This document shows positions 34,618 through 42,757 of a stretch of DNA of 64,000 bases, one piece after another (the first letter of the stretch is position 1; each line of letters starts with the position of its first letter). The translations under genes were made by a program, and so were the position numbers. Source of the stretch: Betaproteobacteria bacterium (GTDB lineage: Bacteria > Pseudomonadota > Gammaproteobacteria > Burkholderiales > Rhodocyclaceae); the NCBI GenBank assembly GCA_012026885.1, contig VEPL01000025.1, positions 170,585-234,584 of the forward strand. Direction: 5' to 3'. The notes below the pieces were generated by a model. It searched no databases and was not told the origin of the DNA. It saw only the letters and a program-made list of their open reading frames with translations.

Positions 34618-35862
34618 GTGCTCAACCGGATCTGGGTCGCTTTCTTCCTCGTCGGCTTCGTCGCCGCCGTCATCCATACGCTGCAAGGCGACCTCGGGAT
34701 GTTCTCGAAGGTCATGACCGGGCTGTTCGACACGGCCAAGACCAGCTTCGACATCTCGCTCGGGCTGGTCGGGATCATGAGCCTGTGGCTGGGGATCATG
34801 AAGGTCGGCGAGAAGGGCGGGCTGATCCAGCTCTTCGGCTGGCTGGTGGCGCCGTTCTTCCGCCGCGTTTTTCCGGGCATACCGCCGGGTCACCCGGCAG
34901 GCGGCAGCATCGTCATGAACGTCAGCGCCAACATGCTCGGGCTGGACAACGCGGCGACGCCGCTCGGCCTCAAGGCGATGCGCGAGCTGCAGGAGATCAA
35001 CCCGCAGAAAGATACGGCGAGCGACCCGATGATCATGTTCCTTGTGCTCAATACCGCGGGCATCACGCTGATCCCGACCTCGGTGATCGCCATACGGCAG
35101 AGCATCGCCATGCAGCAGGGGCTGACCGGTTTCAACGCCGCCGACATCTTCCTGCCGACGCTGCTCGCCACCTTCATCTCCTTCTGCGCCGGGCTGGTGG
35201 TGGTGGCGGTCTGGCAGCGCATCAACCTGTTCTGCGCGCCGGTGCTCGCCTTCTTCGCCGGTTTTGCTACGCTGATGGGCGGGCTCTGGTGGTGGCTCGC
35301 CGGCCTGCCCCCGGCGGAAATGGCGCAGATGATCGGGCTGCTCGGCAGCGGCGTCATCGTTTCGCTGATCGTGCTTTTCGTCGGTGTCGCCGCGTGGCGC
35401 GGCATCGACGTGTACGAGAGCTTCGTCGAAGGCGCCAAGGAGGGCTTCGGCGTCGCAGTACAGATCATTCCCTACCTGGTTGCCATGCTGGCGGCGATTT
35501 CCGTATTCCGCACCACCGGCTGCATGGACTACCTGATCGGTGGCATCCGCAGCGTCGTGCTGGCGCTCGGGCTGAACGACGACTTCGTCCCCGCGCTACC
35601 GGTCGGGATGATGAAGACGCTCTCCGGCAGCGGGGCCCGCGGCCTGATGGTCGACGTGATGACCACCTGGGGTGTCGATTCCTTTCAGGGCAAGCTGGCG
35701 GCCATCATCCAGGGCTCGACCGAGACGACCTTCTACGTGCTGGCGGTTTATTTCGGCAGCGTCAACATCACGAAGACGCGCTACGCGGTCGCCGGCGGGC
35801 TGATCGCCGACGCCGTCGGGCTGGTCGGCGCCATTCTCATCGCCTACGCGTTCTACCACTGA
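34618..35862 (+). CDS. Nucleoside recognition domain membrane protein (SpmA-SpmB fused type)
   Basis: A polytopic inner-membrane protein of 414 residues with two Gate (nucleoside recognition) halves. The first matches SpmA: NVSANMLGLDNAATPLGLKA in two parts near residue 110. The second matches SpmB: IIPYLVAMLAAISVFRTTGC near residue 285 and IIQGSTETTFYVLAVYFGSV near residue 365. The function in Gram-negatives is unknown; spore maturation is not implied. The start is taken as GTG 34618 (VLNRIWVAFF), matching usual N termini; a TTG at 34597 is an alternative. Confidence 0.85.
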   Translation: MLNRIWVAFFLVGFVAAVIHTLQGDLGMFSKVMTGLFDTAKTSFDISLGLVGIMSLWLGIMKVGEKGGLIQLFGWLVAPFFRRVFPGIPPGHPAGGSIVMNVSANMLGLDNAATPLGLKAMRELQEINPQKDTASDPMIMFLVLNTAGITLIPTSVIAIRQSIAMQQGLTGFNAADIFLPTLLATFISFCAGLVVVAVWQRINLFCAPVLAFFAGFATLMGGLWWWLAGLPPAEMAQMIGLLGSGVIVSLIVLFVGVAAWRGIDVYESFVEGAKEGFGVAVQIIPYLVAMLAAISVFRTTGCMDYLIGGIRSVVLALGLNDDFVPALPVGMMKTLSGSGARGLMVDVMTTWGVDSFQGKLAAIIQGSTETTFYVLAVYFGSVNITKTRYAVAGGLIADAVGLVGAILIAYAFYH

Positions 35863-35865
35863 GCA

Positions 35866-35898
35866 GCTGCGGTCAACTCCGGAAGCCGGGCGAAAACG
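35866..35898 (+). repeat. Dispersed GCGGTC[G/A]AC repeat, copy between convergent genes
   Basis: GCTGCGGTCAACTCCGGAAG is followed by CCGGGCGAAAACG. It fills most of the 43-base gap between the stop of the SpmAB-type gene and the stop of infA, so here it cannot be a promoter element for either gene. Confidence 0.5.
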
Positions 35899-35905
35899 GT
35901 ATGGA

Positions 35906-36163
35906 TCAGAAGCGACGCGGCCGCGGAGCGACGGGAGTCCGCCCCTCGATGTGGCGGAAGGTGATGCGTCCCTTGCTCAGGTCGTAAGGCGAGAGTTCCA
36001 GCGTCACCTTGTCGCCGGCCAGGATGCGGATGTGGTGCTTGCGCATCTTGCCTGCCGTGTAGGCGACGAGCGAGTGACCGTTGTCGAGGGTGACGAGAAA
36101 ACGGGAGTCCGGCAGGACATCGGCGACGACGCCCTGCATTTCGATGAGTTCTTCCTTGGCCAT
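35906..36163 (-). CDS. infA: Translation initiation factor IF-1
   Basis: IF-1 binds the ribosomal A site during initiation. The 85-residue protein is an S1/OB-fold with the family hallmarks [13 protein letters not shown] at the start, [15 protein letters not shown] near residue 33 and [15 protein letters not shown] near the end. It is longer at the C terminus than the 72-residue E. coli protein (tail [13 protein letters not shown]), the form common among betaproteobacterial second copies. A ribosome site AGGAGGCG precedes the ATG. It is monocistronic here, outside the ribosomal protein operon. Confidence 0.95.
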   Translation of the reverse strand: MAKEELIEMQGVVADVLPDSRFLVTLDNGHSLVAYTAGKMRKHHIRILAGDKVTLELSPYDLSKGRITFRHIEGRTPVAPRPRRF

Positions 36164-36512
36164 GTGGCGCCTCCTGGAGTGCTGCGGGTTAGGCGGGCGA
36201 GCGGATTCGCCAGCCGGAAAGGCGTCAGGGGCGCGGAACGTGAGCGGCCGTCAAGGCCGGTAAGCCGGTGTCTGGTGCCAAATCTTGCTGAACCGGGAGC
36301 GAAAGTGTGCCGCAACCGGGCTGCGAGAATCAGGGCGGCGAGGTAAAGATGGGGCGCAAGGCCACGGAGCGGCGGGGTGCCGGACCGGCAAAATGACAGC
36401 ACTGCCTGAAAATCGCGGGCGAACTATGCGCCCAAAATGCGTGAATGGCAAATCGGGGATGCTCCTCCGAGCGGGGAAAAGTCGCGCCAGTAGCTGCGGT
36501 CGACGGGAGAAA
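36164..36512. other. Divergent intergenic region, infA to the pseudouridine synthase gene
   Basis: These 349 bases hold the promoters of infA (minus) and the pseudouridine synthase gene (plus). An open frame on the plus strand runs through from 36285, but its translation (basic, Gly/Arg-rich) shows no family resemblance and is taken as leader. The end of the region runs into a dispersed repeat copy at 36493. Nothing else was recognised. Confidence 0.5.
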
Positions 36513-36526
36513 ATGGGCGAAAATCA
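36493..36526 (+). repeat. Dispersed GCGGTC[G/A]AC repeat, copy overlapping a start codon
   Basis: GCTGCGGTCGACGGGAG is followed by AAAATGGGCGAAAATC. The ATG inside the tail is the start codon of the pseudouridine synthase gene, and GGGAG inside the repeat serves as its ribosome site. The repeat therefore supplies translation signals here. Confidence 0.55.
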
Positions 36527-37124
36527 TGTTTTGTCTTCCCCGTCGCGTGCCGTGTCCTGCCTCGTCTTGTTCAACAAGCCTTACGGCGTCCTCAGCCAGT
36601 TCACCGCCGAAGGCCGCTGGCGCGGACTGGCCGAGTTCATCCCGGTCAAGGGGGTATATGTCGCCGGGCGGCTCGACGCCGACAGCGAAGGCCTGCTCGT
36701 ATTGACCGATGACGGCCGCCTGCAGGCGCGGATTGCCGATCCGAAACACAAGCTGGTCAAGACTTACTGGGCGCAGGTCGAGGGCATTCCGGATGAAGCG
36801 GCGCTCGACCGCCTGCGCACGGGGATCGCGCTGCCGGATTTTACGGCGCGGCCCGCGGATGTGTGCCGAATCGGGGAACCGACCGGGCTTTTGCCGCGCG
36901 ACCCGCCGATCCGTTTCCGGGCGGCGATCCCGACCAGTTGGCTGGAAATCCGCATCGCCGAGGGCAAGAACCGCCAGGTCAGGCGCATGACGGCGGCCAT
37001 CGGGTATCCTACGCTCCGCCTCGTACGCGCCGCCATCGGAGGTGCCGGGCTGGCCGGCCTGGCGCCAGGAGAATGGCGACGAATCGACGGGCGCCACGAC
37101 GAATTGCTGGGGAGGTTCGCATGA
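36513..37124 (+). CDS. rluE: rRNA pseudouridine synthase, RsuA/RluE type
   Basis: The 203-residue enzyme isomerises a uridine in rRNA; the short form without an S4 domain fits RluE (23S rRNA U2457). The catalytic segment GRLDADSEGLLVLTDDG includes the essential Asp near residue 55, and the family strand RIAEGKNRQVRRM lies near residue 155. The ATG at 36513 (MGENHVLSSPSR) follows GGGAG; earlier in-frame codons reach back to 36285 but carry no conserved sequence. The stop overlaps the next start. Confidence 0.88.
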   Translation: MGENHVLSSPSRAVSCLVLFNKPYGVLSQFTAEGRWRGLAEFIPVKGVYVAGRLDADSEGLLVLTDDGRLQARIADPKHKLVKTYWAQVEGIPDEAALDRLRTGIALPDFTARPADVCRIGEPTGLLPRDPPIRFRAAIPTSWLEIRIAEGKNRQVRRMTAAIGYPTLRLVRAAIGGAGLAGLAPGEWRRIDGRHDELLGRFA

Positions 37125-37564
37125 ACAAGACAATGATCGGCCTGCTGGCCACGACGACGTTCGCCACCGGTGCGCTGGCGCAGGCGCCGATGCCGGTGGT
37201 CGAACTGACCGCCGGCTTTCACCGCATCGAGGCCGAGGTCGCGGCGACCGACCAGAATCGCCAGGTCGGCCTGATGAATCGCAAGGCGATGCCACCGCAG
37301 CGCGGCATGCTGTTCGTTTTCACGGAGCCGCGCACGCACTGCATGTGGATGCGCAATACCCATATCCCGCTGTCGGTCGCCTTTCTCGACGAGAGCGGGG
37401 CGGTCCTCAACATTGAGGACATGCAGCCGCAGACTGATAACAGCCACTGCGCGAGGAAGCCCGCCCGCTATGCGCTCGAGATGAATCTCGGCTGGTTCGC
37501 CCAGCGCGGTCTCGGCCCGGGGGCCAGGGTCGGCGGCCTCGAGCGGGCGCCGCGTCCGCAGTGA
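37121..37564 (+). CDS. DUF192 secreted protein
   Basis: The product is 147 residues with a signal peptide ending ALA (about residue 20). The mature DUF192 domain shows the diagnostic RQVGLMNRKAMPPQRGMLFVF near residue 48 (in part) and CMWMRNTHIPLSVAFLD near residue 74. The family is widespread and of unknown function; a periplasmic role is implied by the leader. It overlaps the pseudouridine synthase gene by 4 bases and ubiC by 4 bases, so the three are translationally coupled. Confidence 0.88.
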   Translation: MNKTMIGLLATTTFATGALAQAPMPVVELTAGFHRIEAEVAATDQNRQVGLMNRKAMPPQRGMLFVFTEPRTHCMWMRNTHIPLSVAFLDESGAVLNIEDMQPQTDNSHCARKPARYALEMNLGWFAQRGLGPGARVGGLERAPRPQ

Positions 37565-38103
37565 GCGGCGGCTCTGTCTGGCGCCGCTGCTTCGCGGGGC
37601 GCGCGCCTGCGCCGGCGCTGCGCAGCTGGTTGACTGAATCGGGTTCGCTGACCGCCCGCTGCCAGGCCGCCTGCACGCATTTTCGTGTGCGCCTGCTGCG
37701 CTTCGGGCGGGCGCGGGCGCTGGCCGATGAAGGCTGCGGCCGGCCGGCCGTGCAGGTGCGCGAGGTGCTTCTCGAATGCGACGGTGTGCCGGTGATTTTT
37801 GCCCATACCACGCTGTCGACCGCAACCGGCGGTCGCCTGTCGCGCTGGATTGCCCGCCTCGGCAGCCGTTCCCTGGGTTCGCTGCTCTTCGCCCATCCCG
37901 GCTTCGTGCGTGGCGGCATCGAATACTGCCGGCTGGATTCGCGCCATCCGCTCTACCGTCGCGTGGCTGCCGTGGCGCCGGTCGGACCTGAGCTCTGGGC
38001 CCGCCGCTCGCGTCATCGGCTGGGCGTTCAGGAGGTGCTGGTCACCGAGGCGTTCCTGCCGGCCATCGGAGCGCTGGCGCAGGGCGGCCGGCGACAGGAC
38101 TGA
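37561..38103 (+). CDS. ubiC: Chorismate lyase
   Basis: UbiC converts chorismate to 4-hydroxybenzoate and pyruvate, the first committed step of ubiquinone synthesis. The 180 residues include LRSWLTESGSLTARC near residue 20, VREVLLECDGVPVIFAHT near residue 66 and the C-terminal ARRSRH near residue 150, as in the family. The start is a GTG whose bases overlap the upstream stop. The central VIFAHTTLSTATGG is encoded by a copy of the dispersed repeat (37794-37826, minus orientation). No ubiA follows. Confidence 0.85.
   Translation: MSGGSVWRRCFAGRAPAPALRSWLTESGSLTARCQAACTHFRVRLLRFGRARALADEGCGRPAVQVREVLLECDGVPVIFAHTTLSTATGGRLSRWIARLGSRSLGSLLFAHPGFVRGGIEYCRLDSRHPLYRRVAAVAPVGPELWARRSRHRLGVQEVLVTEAFLPAIGALAQGGRRQD
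37794..37826 (-). repeat. Dispersed GCGGTC[G/A]AC repeat, copy inside ubiC
   Basis: On the minus strand it reads GTTGCGGTCGACAGCGTGGT and then ATGGGCAAAAATC. The core and tail match copies outside genes, but the position coincides with conserved UbiC residues, so similarity here could be partly chance. Confidence 0.4.
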
Positions 38104-38113
38104 GGCGCCGGCC

Positions 38114-39064
38114 TCAGAAGCTCATCGCGAGGCCGAGCGCGAAGCCGCGCACGTTGTCGCCGAAGGCCCAGCGCGCGACCAGTCGGGTGCGCGTCACGAA
38201 GATGTCGTAGGCCGAGGAGTCCACCTCGAGGCCGACGCCTACGGAGCTCAGGTAATTGAAGCCGAGGATGCCGCGCTGGTCGCCGAGATAGGTCGTGTTG
38301 GCCGCTTCCAGCACGTAGCGCAGCGGGCGCTGCAGGAAGGCGAGGCCGGTCGGCGCCCTATATCGGGCATAGAGGCTGGCGGCCTCGGCGTCGGCCGAGC
38401 CCTTGACCGCGTCGGACGTGCCGCCGAAGGACTGCAGGCGGATGTTGGTGTAGCGCAATTCGACATCGACCTCGTAGTCCGGGCGTACCAGTTCGTAGTC
38501 GAGCATCAGCGAGCCGCCCAACCCGTAGGCGTTCAGGTAGCCGCCGTCGAGGAAATCGATGTTGCGGTCGAACTTCAATTCGAGGAGGCGCGCCCCGACC
38601 GAAAGGTCCGATGCGACCTGGCCGAGCGCGAAATTGAAGATTGGCCGCAGCTTCAGCTCCGGGGTGATGAAGAAGTCCCAGCCGACCCCGCCCGACAGGG
38701 CCAAGGAATTCCACTTGAGCGGAATGGTCCGGGTCTCCTCGCCGCGAGTCGCGACGAACTCCGGGTCGTAGCGGATATAGGCGGCGCCGCCTTCGATGTA
38801 GAGCGGGAAATCCTTGCTGACGATGTCGCCACCGGCGAACTGCGTCATCGCCAGATGGTTGTTCCCGCTCTGCGCGCCGCTGATCGACAGGAAGCTGCTG
38901 GTCAGGTCCGGGACGACCGAGTACGACATCAGCGCCAGGACGCCATCGGCGCGCTTCTTGATCCGTTCCCCGGGCAACGAGAACTGGGCCGCGGCCGGCG
39001 CAGCGGCAAATGCGGCGAGCAGGGCTGCGGCGGCGCGCAGCAGGGTGCGGGAAAGGAGGGTCAT
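38114..39064 (-). CDS. Outer-membrane beta-barrel protein
   Basis: The product is 316 residues with a signal peptide ending AAAQ (about residue 26). The rest alternates hydrophobic and polar residues in barrel fashion and ends GFALGLAMSF with a terminal Phe. The layout, LALSGGVGWDFFITPELKLRPIFNF (in parts) and a C-terminal barrel, resembles the solitary autotransporter-like beta-barrel family, though no passenger domain is present. Function unknown. It is convergent with ubiC across 10 bases. Confidence 0.7.
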   Translation of the reverse strand: MTLLSRTLLRAAAALLAAFAAAPAAAQFSLPGERIKKRADGVLALMSYSVVPDLTSSFLSISGAQSGNNHLAMTQFAGGDIVSKDFPLYIEGGAAYIRYDPEFVATRGEETRTIPLKWNSLALSGGVGWDFFITPELKLRPIFNFALGQVASDLSVGARLLELKFDRNIDFLDGGYLNAYGLGGSLMLDYELVRPDYEVDVELRYTNIRLQSFGGTSDAVKGSADAEAASLYARYRAPTGLAFLQRPLRYVLEAANTTYLGDQRGILGFNYLSSVGVGLEVDSSAYDIFVTRTRLVARWAFGDNVRGFALGLAMSF

Positions 39065-39163
39065 GCGGGGTCTTGAAGCCGGCCGGGAAGTCGCCGGCGA
39101 AGCGGGCGCGCGATTCTAGCACGCCAGCCCGACACGCCGCCGCCCGTTGTCAGCGGAATGGCA

Positions 39164-39502
39164 TCAGCGTGTCAGGATCCACTGCACGACAGCCCTGGCC
39201 ATCGCTTCGTCGCCGGTCCGCAGCGGCTCGTGGTCTTCCATGCGGCCGTTGATCGGCACGGTGGCGGCGGTCGTCACGTGCCGGTACAGGGCCATTTCGA
39301 TCCCCGGCTTGCCGCGCCGGGTTTCGGCGATGGTCCGGTAGGCGGGACCGTCCTTGGTGCGGTTTTCGGCATGGCAGCGGAAGCAGGCGCTCTTCTTCAT
39401 CAGCGTCTTCACATCCTCGTCGCTGACCGTGTTGGCCATGGCGGCGTTGTAGGAGAGGAACGCCGTCAGCAGCATCGTGGAAAACAGGGCGGAGGTTTTC
39501 AT
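39164..39502 (-). CDS. Periplasmic monoheme cytochrome c of the MtrAB-type locus
   Basis: The product is 112 residues with a signal peptide ending AMA (about residue 23) and one heme site CFRCH near residue 40. It is a clear paralogue of the cytochrome at 43764: both read MKKS-CFRCHAE, KDGP-Y--IAE and EDHEPL, and both end in a WIL-R tail. An axial Met is not obvious. Together the two cytochromes flank the decaheme/porin/cytochrome b genes and are probably periplasmic electron carriers for that system. It is separated from the cytochrome b gene by 242 bases that hold a terminator and no gene. Confidence 0.85.
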   Translation of the reverse strand: MKTSALFSTMLLTAFLSYNAAMANTVSDEDVKTLMKKSACFRCHAENRTKDGPAYRTIAETRRGKPGIEMALYRHVTTAATVPINGRMEDHEPLRTGDEAMARAVVQWILTR

Positions 39503-39685
39503 GTTGCGGCTCTCAAGTCACCCGGGCAAGACTGCTCGTGAGGTGAATCCTATTCCATATGCGTAATAAATGACTGTGGAATATTACCGGAAATCCGCCG
39601 AAATCATTGGGGGACAAGCCTTTCGGCTTATCCGCTTGGTCATATGCGCGGTCATAGATTGATCGTTTTTCGAGGTCTTGTGACA

Positions 39686-39720
39686 TGAAAAAAGGGCCTG
39701 CCGGTAACCCGGCAGGCCCT
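39686..39720 (-). terminator. Rho-independent terminator after the cytochrome b gene
   Basis: AGGGCCTGCCGG, loop TAAC and CCGGCAGGCCCT form a 12-base perfect stem. On the minus strand it is followed by a TTTTTT run, 25 bases past the cytochrome b stop. It separates that gene from the downstream monoheme cytochrome. Confidence 0.92.
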
Positions 39721-39744
39721 CGCGGTGTTGCCTCGGTAGCGCGG

Positions 39745-40551
39745 TCAGTAGGACGGCATGTAACGGTTCAGCCAGGTGAGCAATTCGACCAGCGGCCAGG
39801 CGATGCAGACCAGGATGCCGGCGACGAGGACGATTTCGGTGACCGCCGGGCCGGCCGCATCGTTGAGGTTGCGCGCGAAGCGAAACTTCGGGACCTGCTT
39901 GTAGAAGCGCAACTCGGGGTCGTCCTTGAGCGCATCCTTGATGCCGGTGATCATGCCGATCACGTGCGCCGTCCTGTGTACCGCGGTCGCCCAGAGGGTG
40001 CCGAGCACGTGGCAGGTGACCAGCGCCGCCGCGATGTTGCCGCACCAGCCGTGCAGGTCCTTGAGGCCGATGGTGACGGCTTCGCCGAAGACGGTCAGCG
40101 TCGTGAACTCGTTTTCCCAGTCGGCCGGCACCTTGTCGCCGAGCGGGCCCAGTTCCTGGCCGGCGCTGTAGAGCATGAGGCCGAGCACGCTGGTGCCGAG
40201 CATGGCGATGATCAGGGCGAAGACCATCGCCGCGCCCAGCGGGTTGTGCGAGATGGTATGCATCGGCGTGCCGACCACCGAGTCGATCCCGTACTTGATC
40301 ATCGTCTTCGGACCGAAGACGAAGGTGCTGAAGCGCGCCGCGTGCGGGCCCACGAATCCCCAGACGATGCGGAAGAGCATGATCGCCGCCACGATGTAGG
40401 CCGCATAGACGTGTAACGGGAACTTGTCGGAGCGGAAATAGAGGGCGCAGAAGGCGAGGACCATGGTCCAGTGGCCGATGCGGACGAGGGGGTCCCAGAC
40501 CTTGACGTAGACGCGCTCGGACGCGCTGTGGTTATCTTGTTGTTCGCTCAT
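39745..40551 (-). CDS. Cytochrome b561-like membrane protein
   Basis: The 268-residue inner-membrane protein has four to five transmembrane helices of the cytochrome b561/YdhU group. Candidate heme ligands are His in RIGHWTM (residue 27), HVYAAYI (residue 47), DLHGWCGN (residue 166) and TCHVLGT (residue 180). Such proteins take electrons from or pass them to quinones. Placed directly after the porin and decaheme genes, it is the likely inner-membrane link of the trans-envelope chain. A hairpin lies in the 64-base gap between it and the porin gene. Confidence 0.87.
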   Translation of the reverse strand: MSEQQDNHSASERVYVKVWDPLVRIGHWTMVLAFCALYFRSDKFPLHVYAAYIVAAIMLFRIVWGFVGPHAARFSTFVFGPKTMIKYGIDSVVGTPMHTISHNPLGAAMVFALIIAMLGTSVLGLMLYSAGQELGPLGDKVPADWENEFTTLTVFGEAVTIGLKDLHGWCGNIAAALVTCHVLGTLWATAVHRTAHVIGMITGIKDALKDDPELRFYKQVPKFRFARNLNDAAGPAVTEIVLVAGILVCIAWPLVELLTWLNRYMPSY

Positions 40552-40580
40552 GATGTGCTGTTTTCCAGGAATGAAACGGA

Positions 40581-40604
40581 AACCGGGCCGTTTCCGGCCC
40601 GGTT
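40581..40604 (-). terminator. Hairpin between the porin and cytochrome b genes
   Basis: AACCGGGCCG, loop TTTC and CGGCCCGGTT form a perfect 10-base stem just past the porin stop. The minus-strand tail is only moderately T-rich, so it may act as an attenuator that lowers cytochrome b expression instead of a full stop. Confidence 0.65.
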
Positions 40605-40615
40605 GCTTGTGCCGA

Positions 40616-42739
40616 TCAGAAGGACTGGATCAGGCTGACGCCGAAGATCTGCGTGATCTGGTTCGGATCGACATAGACCTTGGTGCCGTCCGCATACACC
40701 CAGTTGGTCCAAGTGTAGTCGTCCATCTTGCGCTGATCGAAGATGTAGTCGAGGCGGATGCGTGTCGCCTTGCTGACCGGATACACGCCGTATACCTTGA
40801 AGGTGTTCTGGGTGTAGCGGGTTTCCGGCAGGACGCCATTGCTGGCGGCAACCGGAACCCGTGTTCCGTTCCCGTTGATCGTAGTTGCTGGGACGGGACC
40901 GGAGTCCTGGTCCAAGCGGTCATTGGCGTACAGATACTGGGCCCCAACGGTGACGATTTCGGCGATCTTGCCATTTACGCCGATACCGAACTGGTCGGAC
41001 TTCTGCGCGAGCTTAGCGGTCCAGATTTCGTTAAGCTCTGGCGGCGTGCGCGAAGTGGCGCCCAGGTTGCCCTGGCAGTTGACGCCGTTCGCCGTCGTGC
41101 AAACGGCGCCGCGGGCGTTCTGCAGAGAATCGCCCCACTGGTGGGAATACCAGGCGTTCAGCTTCCAGTTGTCGTTGATTCCATAGCTGCCGTCCAGCGA
41201 AATGATCTGCCCCTGGCCGCTGGAGAGGCCGAAGTCGCTGCGCGTGTAGTTGTCGAAATAGGCCTCGTACGCCAGTTGCATGTTGAGCGCGTCGGAGAAC
41301 GACGTGTCGAGCATGGCGCGCGCTTTGTTGCGCGACAGGTTGGCGAGATAGTTCGGAAAGATGTTCGGCTTCGTCGGTGTCCATTCCGCGCCGGTACGGT
41401 CGGTGTGAGAAAGGGTTAGCAAGCCATTCACCATCTCGCTCATCGCCTTGCTGAAGGTGGCGCGATAGGTCAGTTCCTCGACGCTGAGCCGCTCCCACTC
41501 GTAGCTGAACTTGCGCAAGTAGTCGACGCCGAGCGCAGCGCTGTAGCCGGCGCCGATGTTGTAGTCGGCCTCGAGCTTGCCCCAGTTGGCCTGGTGCGAC
41601 TCGGGGTTGTTCGTCGAGCCGTCCGTGTAGAAGACGCGGACCGGAGTCCGGTCGTGCTTGTCCTCGAAGCGCCAGGAGCCAAGCAAGCGCAGGTCGCTGG
41701 TAACGCGCGAGGTAATCGCCGCATACGCTTCCGTCGTCGTGACCTTGCCCTCGAGGTTGGCGCCGATGCCCGGCTGGGTCGGCTGTCCCGTGAAGAAGGA
41801 GTTGGTCTGGCGGCCTTCGGAACGGGCCAGCTTGAAGTTGCCGCGCGTCGTGTCGCTGAAATTGTAGGCGCCGCTCACGTAGAGCTGTTGCATGGCGTTG
41901 TCCGGCGGCATGGCGACCGGCGACAGGTTGGCGGTCACTGTCGCGGTGTTGGTGCCGCCGTAGACGTTGAGCGAATCCGGGTTGGCATTCAGGAAGCTGC
42001 CGTAGTAGCCGCCGCTGATCTGGAGCTTCTTGTCGGCATAGTCGAGAACGGCTTCGAGTTGCTGATGCAGTTGGTCGATTGGCTGCGGGGCGAACAGGAA
42101 GCCGCTGTAAAGATTGGGCGTGCCGGTCCCCGCCACGCCACGCACGCCGTACATCTGCGTGCCGGTCTTGTTCTCGTTCTTGAACGAGAGCGATGCCTTC
42201 AGCCCCTCAATCAGGTAGGCGCTGGCCGACAGCGTCGTGATGTCGCGCTGCGTCTTGAGCGTGATTTCCTGCTGTGGTGTAGGGCTCTGGACGCCGTTCA
42301 GGACGGTGCCCGATGTCACATTCGGCTGCCTGATGTTGTTTGAGCCGACGCCCTGGACGCGGGTGGTTACCTCATACGGCGCGTAGCGCGGGATCTGGTT
42401 GTAGTCGATCCCGAATGCCCACTTGCCCTGCTGTTCGACTGACGCGCCGAATTCCTGGGTACTCAGGCCGAGGTTCCAGGCATTCATCCGAATCCAGGTG
42501 CCGTCTGGGCTGCGCCGGAAATAGTCGAGGTCGAGATTGCCGTTGACGCCCTCGTGGTTGATGCCGTTGTACTGGCGGTAGAACGGGTTGATCTGGTTGA
42601 TGTAGGGCAGCTTGAAGGCCGCGTCGGCGACGTTCGGGTTGGTCAGTTCCTCGACTTCGTCAGCGAAAACCGCTGCCGGGAACAGCGACGACAGGGCGAC
42701 GACGATGGCGGTCTGCCGGAAACGCTTGTGCATGGTCAT
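40616..42739 (-). CDS. MtrB/PioB-family decaheme-associated outer-membrane porin
   Basis: This protein forms the barrel that sheathes a decaheme cytochrome across the outer membrane. The 707 residues start with a signal peptide (ending VFA, about residue 26) and then NPNVADAAFKLPYINQINPF and about 28 barrel-like strands, ending FGVSLIQSF with a terminal Phe. The family call rests on length, this N-terminal region and the adjacent decaheme gene. Three near ATGs exist; the second (42739) is best spaced from AAGGAG. It has no CXXC near the N terminus, unlike Shewanella MtrB. Confidence 0.88.
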   Translation of the reverse strand: MTMHKRFRQTAIVVALSSLFPAAVFADEVEELTNPNVADAAFKLPYINQINPFYRQYNGINHEGVNGNLDLDYFRRSPDGTWIRMNAWNLGLSTQEFGASVEQQGKWAFGIDYNQIPRYAPYEVTTRVQGVGSNNIRQPNVTSGTVLNGVQSPTPQQEITLKTQRDITTLSASAYLIEGLKASLSFKNENKTGTQMYGVRGVAGTGTPNLYSGFLFAPQPIDQLHQQLEAVLDYADKKLQISGGYYGSFLNANPDSLNVYGGTNTATVTANLSPVAMPPDNAMQQLYVSGAYNFSDTTRGNFKLARSEGRQTNSFFTGQPTQPGIGANLEGKVTTTEAYAAITSRVTSDLRLLGSWRFEDKHDRTPVRVFYTDGSTNNPESHQANWGKLEADYNIGAGYSAALGVDYLRKFSYEWERLSVEELTYRATFSKAMSEMVNGLLTLSHTDRTGAEWTPTKPNIFPNYLANLSRNKARAMLDTSFSDALNMQLAYEAYFDNYTRSDFGLSSGQGQIISLDGSYGINDNWKLNAWYSHQWGDSLQNARGAVCTTANGVNCQGNLGATSRTPPELNEIWTAKLAQKSDQFGIGVNGKIAEIVTVGAQYLYANDRLDQDSGPVPATTINGNGTRVPVAASNGVLPETRYTQNTFKVYGVYPVSKATRIRLDYIFDQRKMDDYTWTNWVYADGTKVYVDPNQITQIFGVSLIQSF

Positions 42740-42757
42740 GGTCATTCTCCTTGGCGA

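Noticed and set aside
34597..34618. TTG at 34597 as the start of the SpmAB-type gene
   Set aside because: It adds seven residues (MAACYAT) that do not fit the usual N terminus; GTG at 34618 does.
37794..37826. The repeat copy in ubiC as proof of insertion into a gene
   Set aside because: The encoded residues match conserved UbiC sequence, so partial chance resemblance cannot be excluded; it is kept only as a supporting copy.
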